A DNA stretch of 64,000 nucleotides from Tritrichomonas foetus. Its lineage: Eukaryota; Parabasalia; Tritrichomonadida; Tritrichomonadidae. Below the pieces are notes generated by a model. That model saw only the letters and a list, made by a program, of their open reading frames with translations, was not told the DNA's origin and searched no databases. Location of the stretch: positions 1-64,000 of the forward strand of contig MLAK01000659.1 of NCBI GenBank assembly GCA_001839685.1, written 5' to 3'. This document shows positions 57,085-64,000 of the stretch, one piece after another (within the stretch, counting starts at the first letter, position 1; each line of letters starts with the position of its first letter). The translations under genes were made by a program, and so were the position numbers.

Positions 57085-57744
57085 TCAAATCTGGTCCAGA
57101 GGTCCTGCAATGTTATTAATCCGATTCACATAACACTCAAGTAAGCATCCAATGATTGTGTATGTTATGAATGGAACAACGGCAAATAAGCAAATCACAA
57201 TAAGGGCAATTCGAGAATTTTTGTGATCTTCAACATCAGTAAAACCAAATGTGAATGACAACAATAAACTTACTAATAGGTCACACACAATCTTCCCCAA
57301 AATAACACCATGGTCTTGAAAAAGAGTGAAAACGCCAGTGAATTTCAGAAACCCAAAAAGAGTCACTAAAAAAATTGTGAACGACAAATAAAGGGATGCC
57401 ACAATCAATAAGAAAAATGGAACTCGGTTGATTGGATGTGAATTTTCAAGCCATTCAATATTCACACAAAAACATGCAGCTGACGCAAAAAGTGACAAAA
57501 CCGCCGACGCAATAACAAAGGGGCACTGCTCCTTCTCCAGCGAACAAAGGCGGCGGCAGCCAACTATAAAGAAAACAACGCTGATAATTATGAAAATAAA
57601 TACGCAAAAAAACGTGAGGGTGGAAATTGTCGCTATGCCGATCAAGAGAAAATAAACTATAATGCCGTGAATTAGATGGCCGATGCCAAATGTCGATCCT
57701 GTAATGACGCAGCTTCGGAATAAATTCGGGGTTTGCTGCATCAT
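57085..57744 (-). CDS. multi-spanning membrane protein, 219 residues
   Basis: ATG 57744. About six hydrophobic segments: roughly 17-42, 43-62, 77-95, 108-130, 148-165 and 178-200. Short loops separate them, and a Cys/Arg pair follows the second (VGCRRLCSLEKEQC). There is no cleavable signal, no enzyme motif and no transporter signature that I recognise. Small trichomonad proteins of this type are usually annotated as unknown membrane proteins. The C-terminal 20 residues are polar (CYVNRINNIAGPLDQI). The start may be at the second ATG, one codon in. Confidence 0.6.
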   Translation of the reverse strand: MMQQTPNLFRSCVITGSTFGIGHLIHGIIVYFLLIGIATISTLTFFCVFIFIIISVVFFIVGCRRLCSLEKEQCPFVIASAVLSLFASAACFCVNIEWLENSHPINRVPFFLLIVASLYLSFTIFLVTLFGFLKFTGVFTLFQDHGVILGKIVCDLLVSLLLSFTFGFTDVEDHKNSRIALIVICLFAVVPFITYTIIGCLLECYVNRINNIAGPLDQI

Positions 57745-58386
57745 CAGTGAATGCGAATTAATAATACAATTTTGATAACTTTTTCAATAAAATTCAAAAA
57801 ACGATGACGATAGAAAGACGATGATAAATTTAAAAACGTTTCTCGAGCTGTATAGATGAAACAGTTATTTAATTTTCTTTCTTATTAATTAAAATCATTG
57901 TCACTCACAATAACGAATAAGTTGCATAGCTATGACAAGATTTTAATGTATTTGTCAATAAATGTAAATAATTATATCATTAATGAGTGAATAATTATGT
58001 ATTTAAATTGATGATTTACATTATGTATTTATTTAAATTGTATCTCTTTCTTTCAAAGTACTTCAAACACTTATCAATCTTTTCATTTTTTGGTAGATCA
58101 TTATATTATTATTTCATATGCATAATCGTACTTTTTGTTTTCTATATACGCTATTATTCATCATTTTGGACGGAAATATTTCTTTTTTTCTGTAATAATT
58201 AATTTGAAAGGAAATTCCTAAACTTTTTCTATTCATTCAATTATCCCATTTCCGCACACAAAAAGTTATTAGTTATCAATGCTTTTTCATAGATTATATG
58301 GCCAATATAATTCAATATACGGCCAAGTAAAAGTCGAAAATTTGTGAAGATTTTATTTTACTTTCGCGTAAACACTCCTTTCTCCG
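57745..58386. other. divergent intergenic region
   Basis: About 640 bp between divergent genes. A 71-codon Phe/Tyr/Ile-rich frame at 57987-58202 does not begin with ATG and reflects AT-richness. CCTTT at 58377-58381 lies 5 bases before the armadillo gene's ATG. Nothing else is seen. Confidence 0.5.
58377..58381 (+). promoter_or_regulatory. CCTTT initiator of armadillo protein 2
   Basis: AACACTCCTTTCTCCG directly precedes ATG 58387. CCTTT at the presumed transcription start gives an extremely short leader. Confidence 0.45.
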
Positions 58387-59862
58387 ATGGATTATAAGAG
58401 TTTAACAAAACCAAACGAGCCAGCATACTTTAAGTACCAAAGAAATATTCTCGAATCAGAAAAATTCGACGTAAAGAATGATGGCTCTGATTTCACATTT
58501 AATTCCTTAATCACACATTTGTCAGATTTTCTGAATCAATCAAATGTAGATGATATCATATTATGTGTTAATCATATTGCTTCGTTTCTTTCTGACAAAA
58601 ATAAAAATTATGATCAGATTTTGAAAGAAACAAAATTCCATGAATTATTCACAAAAATAGTCAATCTGCAAATAGAAGATGCCAGAAATGCCTTACTTTT
58701 TATATTAATCAAATTAAGTGAAACAAAAGACTCAGAAATTATAAATTTCCTTTTTTCCAATCAAATAATTCAATACTGCTTTGAACCTTACACTAACAAT
58801 GACCAAACTGTTGATTTATATCTATTAAATAACATTTTATACTCATTAACAAATATTATATCTACTTTACAACCACAGCAAATTGACGAAGCTTTGAAAT
58901 TCATTCCATTTGAGCAAATCTTTACTGTTCAAACAAGTGATACACAACTTATGTATGTTTACACATTAAACTGTATAGAATTATACACAAAGATTGTGAA
59001 ACATGGAAAACAAATTTTATTTCCTTCCCAATTTTGTGAATTCATCCAACAATCTTTATGTGGATTTTATAATGATTCATCATCAACAATGATACAATAT
59101 ATCATTGATTTCTATCAAATAGCTTCAAAAATTGAACACATTGAATCATTTTGGCCATTTTTAGAAAATGAAGTTTACCAACAACTTGTTGTTTCTGTAT
59201 TCAACAGCAATAATCTCTTAATTCTATTGAAATACTTTAATATGGTGGCAGATGTAAGTGATCGTTTATTTGGAATCATTGAAAACTCAATTGAAATTGA
59301 TGAAAATGAAATTTTGAGCTTTTTGACTGTTTTATTAGATGATAGTGAGTATTTAGAATGCTGTGTAAGTTTATTATCCGAAATTGAGGATTATTCACTA
59401 CAAAGTATAGTTTTTAAGTTTTTAGAAGTTTATTTAAGAAAGAATCCAGTTATATTACAAGATGAAGATTTTCTTCAAACATTTCCTTTCATTTTTAATA
59501 CGATTAGCAATGGCTCCTTCAAAGAAAAATGCTGTGCAATAAAATTAATCAATAGAATTATTTCTATTGGAACACCTGAAAATTGCGAGCAATTGAATGA
59601 ATACCGTCTGTTTGAATTGCTCATTAATGGTTTAGAAACAGATGATAGTGAACTTTTGAGAACCATTTTAGCAACAATTTTCATTTATATCAGCAAATTT
59701 TCGTTTGATCAGGAAAAATTGCACAAATATATGATGCCTTTCCAAACAAAAGATTTCTATGATACATTAGCAGACATTAAAGAAAGAGCAGAGCCACACA
59801 TTTTGGCTACGTGCATCAAATTAGAAAAACTTTTGAATAGCTTACAACAAAGTGATACTTGA
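58387..59862 (+). CDS. armadillo-type protein 2
   Basis: 491 residues, ATG 58387. N-terminal KPNEPAYFKYQRNILESEKF, then a helical repeat solenoid to the end (NVDDIILCVNHIASFL, NALLFILIKLSETKDSEIIN, VSLLSEIEDYSLQSIVFKFL, CCAIKLINRIISIGTPENCE). It has no enzyme motif, signal peptide or membrane span. Size, fold and the P-x-[YF]-F-x-x-x-R start are shared with the proteins at 53852 and 60455; sequence identity within the solenoid is low, so the duplication is old. Possible roles are transport or scaffold adaptors like importin-alpha or SIL1/PP4R-type proteins; I cannot choose. Confidence 0.65.
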   Translation: MDYKSLTKPNEPAYFKYQRNILESEKFDVKNDGSDFTFNSLITHLSDFLNQSNVDDIILCVNHIASFLSDKNKNYDQILKETKFHELFTKIVNLQIEDARNALLFILIKLSETKDSEIINFLFSNQIIQYCFEPYTNNDQTVDLYLLNNILYSLTNIISTLQPQQIDEALKFIPFEQIFTVQTSDTQLMYVYTLNCIELYTKIVKHGKQILFPSQFCEFIQQSLCGFYNDSSSTMIQYIIDFYQIASKIEHIESFWPFLENEVYQQLVVSVFNSNNLLILLKYFNMVADVSDRLFGIIENSIEIDENEILSFLTVLLDDSEYLECCVSLLSEIEDYSLQSIVFKFLEVYLRKNPVILQDEDFLQTFPFIFNTISNGSFKEKCCAIKLINRIISIGTPENCEQLNEYRLFELLINGLETDDSELLRTILATIFIYISKFSFDQEKLHKYMMPFQTKDFYDTLADIKERAEPHILATCIKLEKLLNSLQQSDT

Positions 59863-60113
59863 AACAAAAACATTTGTTTGAATAAAAAATAATCTTCTAT
59901 CATAATCTATCATGTGTTATTTTAATTACAAATATGATTATATTTCTATACCTCTGCATTACGACCAAAATTTACGCGAAAACATCAATTTGCCGTGAAA
60001 ATAAAATCTTTGTCATAATATTTTTCTCGAATTTTTGTAATGGAGATGTATATTTTATTCTGAGGCTTGATAAGACCAGCAAAATCACATAATCTCATTT
60101 ATTCCAATGTATT

Positions 60114-60292
60114 ACAAGTCGTGGAGGACTGGACACTGAATTTTGATCGGTTAGAAGTCGATTTAGTTCAACAATTGACTTGTGAATGTTATTTTAAATG
60201 TCACATATTCACGTTTAATTTGGGTGAATCAATCTGATCGAAATTGTTCATCTTCATCTGGGATTTTTGGACCAGCCTAATCTGTAGATTAG
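60114..60292 (+). ncRNA. possible structured RNA with Sm-like site
   Basis: Seen: ACAAGTC (60114-60120) can pair with GACTTGT (60177-60183). GATTTTTGG (60262-60270) is close to the Sm consensus AATTTTTGG and lies between CTGG and CCAG. A perfect 6-bp hairpin CTAATC-TGTA-GATTAG follows at 60277-60292. An Sm site followed by a 3' hairpin is typical of spliceosomal snRNAs, and trichomonads are known to have them. I cannot find the diagnostic U1, U2, U4 or U5 pairing sequences, so this is a weak candidate that could be chance. Confidence 0.2.
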
Positions 60293-60439
60293 ATAAAGGT
60301 AGGTTTTATTAATAAATTAGTAATATTCTTTTCTCAAAATCATCTGAAAATTTAATTTTATTGATTTTAGAAAAATTAATTGTTTAAATTAAAATATATG
60401 ATTTAATTGGGGTTAATCTACTCAAAAATGAATTTTTGT

Positions 60440-60447
60440 TCATTTTT
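60440..60447 (+). promoter_or_regulatory. TCATTTTT initiator of armadillo protein 3
   Basis: Begins 15 bases before ATG 60455 and fits the trichomonad initiator TCA-pyrimidine-T. Confidence 0.4.
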
Positions 60448-60454
60448 TTAAAAA

Positions 60455-61852
60455 ATGGCCACGAATCCTCTTTCACCCAATTTTTTTAAAAAAGAGAGGA
60501 CAGAAGAAATAATACATGAAACACACCTAATTGATCAAGGTGAAATGGAATTTCTGAGCAGTGTTGAAGAATTAAAAATTGCACAATCTGCACTTTTTAG
60601 CCAAGAGCCTGAAGATCAGTACAAAGCACTCCAATCTGTTTTCCATCTGTCAAACCAATATGGATTTGGCGAAGGCTCACTTCCGCCAATTTTTTTTAAT
60701 CAGATTTTTGAATTGGCTTTTGGAAACCACGCCTCTTTGGCAATTAGTGAAGCATCACTTCAGGTTATTGAATCACTTATTGAAAAATCACCATGGACTG
60801 TTAATGTGTTTTTATCTAACAATTATCACAAAACAGCTTTCGAAAACATTGTTGATGACAAAATTGGTCTTCCTATAGACAGGCTAGCTTTTACTCTCAA
60901 CTCTTTAATGACACAAAGTGAAGAAGCATACAATCAAATTATCGAACTTGGCTATTTTAAATATTTATTAGAAATTGGTTTGAAAAATTTAATAAATGCT
61001 GATGCGCTTTGGGTATTAACATCAATTCAAACAATTATAGTTTCACCAAACTTTTTGGAATATGAATCTTTCCATAAAATTATCGATATTGCTTTGAAAT
61101 ATTTTAATTCGAATAATCTTGATATTATCACTAATGTTTTCTATATTTTAGGAAGATGCTTATCTTCTGATAAAGAATTAGAGTCAGATGATCTTGCAAG
61201 AATTACTACTGATGCAATATTACAAAAAGCTTTTCAAATTATTGAAAATAAAGGAATTCCTGACATTCGAGCAGCTTTTAACTATGTTCATAATTTTATT
61301 TGTATATCAAATGAAACCACAATGAAATTTATTCGTTTTGATTTTGTTAAAATGCTTGATTCTATCTTTCTAAAATGTGATTATGGTTCTCAGATTTACA
61401 TTTTTTATATTTTATCAACTGCTGCAATTGAACCAGTCGAAGCTACACAAGAAATCTTGAGAGCACCTTTATTGAAATACATTCCTGATATATTAAGAAC
61501 AGGAAAGCTGTCATTGAAAAGTGCTGCGCTTTCTTTAGCACAAAATTTAATTTTGAAATCTCCTTTTTTGGTCATTTTTGAATACGCAAAAACTTTATTT
61601 GAACCAATTATTGAACTCTTGTCGTGTGAGGATTTTGAGATTCTTGAAAAGTCGCTTCATATATTACAGTACCTTACAACGAGACTGTTCACACTTGAAA
61701 TTGAAAAGGCAAAAGAGCTTCTTGCTTTGTTTGACAGAGATGCAAAAGAATCCTTGTATGCACTTCTTGAGTTTGAATCACCGACGATTCATGGGCTTGC
61801 AAATAACATCATTGTGTCATTGAATGAATTCTGTAAGAAATTTGAAGAATGA
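60455..61852 (+). CDS. armadillo-type protein 3
   Basis: 465 residues, ATG 60455. Starts MATNPLSPNFFKKERTEEII, followed by an acidic patch and then helical repeats (YKALQSVFHLSNQYGFGEGS, ALWVLTSIQTIIVSPNF, AALSLAQNLILKSPFLVIFE, SLHILQYLTTRLF). Repeats containing paired hydrophobic helices at about 40-residue spacing fit ARM/HEAT. It is the third member of the local family with the genes at 53852 and 58387 and probably arose by old duplication. No catalytic residues. The out-of-frame ATG at about 60428 in the leader is preceded by no initiator and is probably upstream of transcription. Confidence 0.65.
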   Translation: MATNPLSPNFFKKERTEEIIHETHLIDQGEMEFLSSVEELKIAQSALFSQEPEDQYKALQSVFHLSNQYGFGEGSLPPIFFNQIFELAFGNHASLAISEASLQVIESLIEKSPWTVNVFLSNNYHKTAFENIVDDKIGLPIDRLAFTLNSLMTQSEEAYNQIIELGYFKYLLEIGLKNLINADALWVLTSIQTIIVSPNFLEYESFHKIIDIALKYFNSNNLDIITNVFYILGRCLSSDKELESDDLARITTDAILQKAFQIIENKGIPDIRAAFNYVHNFICISNETTMKFIRFDFVKMLDSIFLKCDYGSQIYIFYILSTAAIEPVEATQEILRAPLLKYIPDILRTGKLSLKSAALSLAQNLILKSPFLVIFEYAKTLFEPIIELLSCEDFEILEKSLHILQYLTTRLFTLEIEKAKELLALFDRDAKESLYALLEFESPTIHGLANNIIVSLNEFCKKFEE

Positions 61853-62468
61853 AAAAACTCTTTGTATTACTTATATTAAAAATTTGGATGTTTTAATTTC
61901 TTTGGATTTGTTTTATTTGTTTTCTTCTATTGATTCCATTTTCTGATATATTCATTTAATTCTTTCTCTTTCTTTTAATTCTTTCTCTTTATTTTCATTC
62001 TTTCTCTTTATTTTAATTCTTTCTCTTTATTTTAATTCTTTCTCTTTATTTTAATTCTTTCTCTTGATTTTCATTCTTCCTCTTTCTTTTAATTCTTTTT
62101 CATTTTTTTAATTCTTTTTCATTCTTTTAATTCTTTTTCTTTATTTTCATTCTTTTTCATTCTTTTAATTCTTTTTCATTTTTTTAATTCTTTTTCATTT
62201 TTTTAATTCTTTTTCATTCTTTTAATTCTTTCTCTTTCTTTTCATTCTTTCTCTTTCGCCCTTTCATATTTTGCCGAAAAGACCCCACAGCCCCGGTAAA
62301 AGCTTCAGTCCATACAAAAAGACTAAAAACAGCCAATTCTTTGCCTGATGTTCAAGAAAGTGGCTTATCTACATCATCCAATCAGCCTTGAACATATAAT
62401 AAAAATACGAAGAATGAGTACAGGTTTTATGAATAGGTGAAATTTATTAATAAAAAAATAAAAAAGTT
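61853..62468. other. gap with pyrimidine-rich minisatellite
   Basis: Tail-to-tail gap, mostly the repeat at 61960-62260. After it, 62270-62390 is a short patch of higher GC (contains GACCCCACAGCCCCGG) without an open frame that I would call. Confidence 0.55.
61960..62260. repeat. TTTTAATTCTTTCTC minisatellite
   Basis: About 15-18 units of 17-21 bp built from TTTTAATTC or TTTTCATTC plus TTTCTCTTTA or TTTTTCA variants. Strongly pyrimidine-biased on this strand. Non-coding. Confidence 0.85.
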
Positions 62469-62822
62469 TTACCAGCTTCCTCTCCTCTTTTCTGGCCTGA
62501 TTTTGTCCAAAATGCTTGGCGGCAAAACCAAAATGAGAATCGTCAAAACAAAGAAAAGTAAGCATAAAATCCATGAGCAGAGACCTCCGCCAGACACTTT
62601 TTGGACATCTTTGAGTTTGTCTGTTGCTTTGTTGATATTTGCGTCTGTTTGATCCATATGGTCGTTGATGTCTTTCGCCATTTCGATTTGATCGCCAATT
62701 TCTGTACCAATTTCTGTCGCATTCGTTTTCATTGTTTCTGTTTGGGCAAGAATGGCGTCAACACCGGCATCAATTTGGGCATTGAGCGCCATATTTTCTT
62801 CGTGCTGTTGCATCGCAGACAT
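62469..62822 (-). CDS. Qc-type SNARE
   Basis: 117 residues, ATG 62822. A single SNARE helix (about 13-72) with the central glutamine in IGDQIEMAKDINDHMDQTDA and the characteristic DxMDxTD end of Qc-SNAREs (syntaxin-6/8, Bet1 class). The transmembrane helix is about 81-101 (LCSWILCLLFFVLTILILVL). There is no N-terminal regulatory domain, so it resembles Bet1 or a minimal syntaxin-8. Odd: a 16-residue tail with PEKRRGSW follows the membrane span and would lie in the lumen, unusual for tail-anchored SNAREs, which mostly end within a few residues. It acts in vesicle fusion, with SM proteins such as the Vps33 at 46838. TCATTTTACG just before the ATG is a fitting initiator. Confidence 0.85.
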   Translation of the reverse strand: MSAMQQHEENMALNAQIDAGVDAILAQTETMKTNATEIGTEIGDQIEMAKDINDHMDQTDANINKATDKLKDVQKVSGGGLCSWILCLLFFVLTILILVLPPSILDKIRPEKRRGSW

Positions 62823-63449
62823 TTTCGTAAAATGAACAACTTTTTGAAATATTTGAAGTTATTCAATTTATATGTACTGATCGTAATTTCTGTCAAACCG
62901 TGATGTAAACTTCTTAAAATCGAGATAAGACTATACACTTTTATCTTGATAATAATGCATATTTTATATACAATATATCCATTACTAATTAATATAGATA
63001 TATTTAATAATATTTATAAAGATATAAATGCCAATAAAAGCCATAAAATTATTTATTGATAAAATAATGAAAGAAAATTACTTTCCCGGATCATTATTCA
63101 ATATTGTTACTCATAATCTTCTACGCAAATGCAATTTTTTCATGAAACACTAGCATCTTTTTTTGACAAATAATATCTCAAAATCCTTCATGTTTCACTT
63201 CACATAGTTGATGAAAACCATTTAAAATCATTCGCCATTAATCATTTGTCAGATATTGTGAAGTAATTTTTCCTTTCTAAAACATTCATCTATCTACAAC
63301 AAAAGAAAAGTCCGAGATCTATCTTTTATATTGATAAAATGTGAGTTTATAGCTTAACTAGCATAACTATCAAGAAATCATAATTTTAATTTTAATACTT
63401 TTATTAATATAACCTGACAAAAAATAAATAATAAGGATTCATTTTGCTT
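62823..63449. other. intergenic, no features beyond the promoter
   Basis: About 630 bp of AT-rich DNA between two minus-strand genes. Apart from the initiator at 62831 I see no gene, repeat or RNA. Confidence 0.5.
62831..62835 (-). promoter_or_regulatory. TCATT initiator of the SNARE gene
   Basis: Minus-strand TTCATTTTACGAAA directly precedes the ATG at 62822; TCA-pyrimidine-T with a leader of about 10 bases, as known for trichomonad genes. Confidence 0.45.
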
Positions 63450-64000
63450 TCATTTTGCCCCCCATCGTGATTTAAGGGTAGTTTCCAATTTATCAATGTA
63501 CTTTTTAGCATATTCTGTATTATCGTTTTCTTTCATTTCCGACAAAAATGTTTCAATTTGTTTGTATTCGCCTGAATAAGCGGAAAACATGGTACTTATT
63601 CCAAAATCGTACCATTGGCTTGCTGCACTTTCGTGTTCACTTAATTTTGCAAATCTTTCAATTTCCTCCATTGAAGCATCATCATACTGTTTTGTTAAAA
63701 CACCACCGACCCATGCTTCGGCAGAAGAGTCATATAACCAAACTTTCCCGCGTGAATGACCAAGAATAATTTTGTCTGTAATTATTCCAAAATTCACGAA
63801 ATCATCTGGACATTCGCATGAAAAGATACATTCAAGAGTTTTCAAACTTAATACAAAACAACGAGATCCAACAGCTAGAACAACACCTGCAGCTGTTGAC
63901 AAATGTCGACATTTACCAGAAATACAAAAAGGTGAAGCAATTCTTTGACCAGTGTTTTTCGATAATTTATAAACACAAACACCACTTGAACAAACCACGC
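63450..64000 (-). CDS. C-terminal part of a beta-propeller protein (cut by window edge)
   Basis: An open frame that runs off the right edge; only the last ~183 codons are visible and no ATG start is in view (the longest frame begins with GTG). Short strand-rich repeats of WD/propeller type appear first (ISGKCRHLSTAAGVVLAVGS, SLKTLECIFSCE, IITDKIILGHSRGKVWLYDS). A helical tail follows (SMEEIERFAKLSEHESAASQ through KKYIDKLETTLKSRWGAK). A propeller followed by helices is common in coat, tether and transport subunits, but 180 residues are too few to choose a family. Confidence 0.5.
   Translation of the reverse strand, partial: VVCSSGVCVYKLSKNTGQRIASPFCISGKCRHLSTAAGVVLAVGSRCFVLSLKTLECIFSCECPDDFVNFGIITDKIILGHSRGKVWLYDSSAEAWVGGVLTKQYDDASMEEIERFAKLSEHESAASQWYDFGISTMFSAYSGEYKQIETFLSEMKENDNTEYAKKYIDKLETTLKSRWGAK

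Larger units (their letters stand above)
59863..60454. other. gap with possible structured RNA
   Basis: About 590 bp between two plus-strand armadillo genes, longer and locally less AT-rich than most gaps. The interval 60114-60292 shows pairing and an Sm-like stretch (annotated separately). The end holds the initiator of the next gene. Confidence 0.45.

Noticed and set aside
57987..58202. 71-codon Phe/Tyr-rich frame that looks membrane-spanning
   Set aside because: It does not begin with ATG, is explained by T-rich sequence and lies in the divergent promoter region.

Overview
This window is eukaryotic nuclear DNA from an AT-rich protist. The genes are very long and unbroken (up to 2,815 codons), no introns are needed, intergenic gaps are short and proteins are rich in Asn, Ile and Lys. 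Several start codons sit 3-30 bases behind TCA-type initiator or CCTTT motifs, the core promoter elements known from Trichomonas. There is also an intact mariner element of the Trichomonas type. I infer a parabasalid, Trichomonas or Tritrichomonas-like, with fair confidence; the exact species is not decidable from the sequence. Several long open frames begin at TTG or GTG; I moved those starts to the first plausible ATG. No tRNA, rRNA or CRISPR array was seen.

Layout. 1-8 kb: a giant ubiquitin protease (USP9X/USP34 layout) followed by a complete mariner transposon and a membrane-protein fragment that has lost its start. 8.7-13.4 kb: a gene graveyard with no intact gene, holding decayed reading frames (one from a Crinkler/RHS-type nuclease family), poly-T and poly-A tracts, a minisatellite and a strong palindrome. 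13.4-25 kb: a TRRAP/Tra1-like pseudokinase, a second short USP-like protein, and a PP2A B55 regulatory subunit whose frame is broken once. 25.8-31.2 kb: a 1,809-residue coiled-coil protein with a recurring two-part module that I do not recognise. 32-42 kb: a PH-AGC kinase (frame broken once), Ctf4/AND-1, a small BORCS6-like protein followed by an 18-bp minisatellite, and SF3B3. 42-45 kb: a small unknown protein and a second, longer Crinkler/RHS-type pseudogene. 45-64 kb: a TTLL tubulin ligase, Vps33, an ERK7-like MAP kinase, a coiled-coil protein, three armadillo-type proteins sharing an N-terminal motif, a four-LIM protein, a multi-spanning membrane protein, a Qc-SNARE, and the end of a further gene cut by the window edge.

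Most genes are housekeeping: ubiquitin turnover, chromatin and replication (TRRAP, Ctf4), splicing (SF3B3), signalling (PP2A-B55, AGC kinase, ERK7), vesicle traffic (Vps33, SNARE, possible BORC subunit) and cytoskeleton (TTLL, coiled-coil). Gene order looks typical for a eukaryote and I see no operon. The points most worth following are the modular coiled-coil protein, the armadillo trio with a shared N-terminal motif, the two dead Crinkler/RHS-type loci, the palindrome just before the transposase start, a possible structured RNA at about 60.1-60.3 kb, and three frame breaks that would all be repaired by removing one base from a homopolymer.
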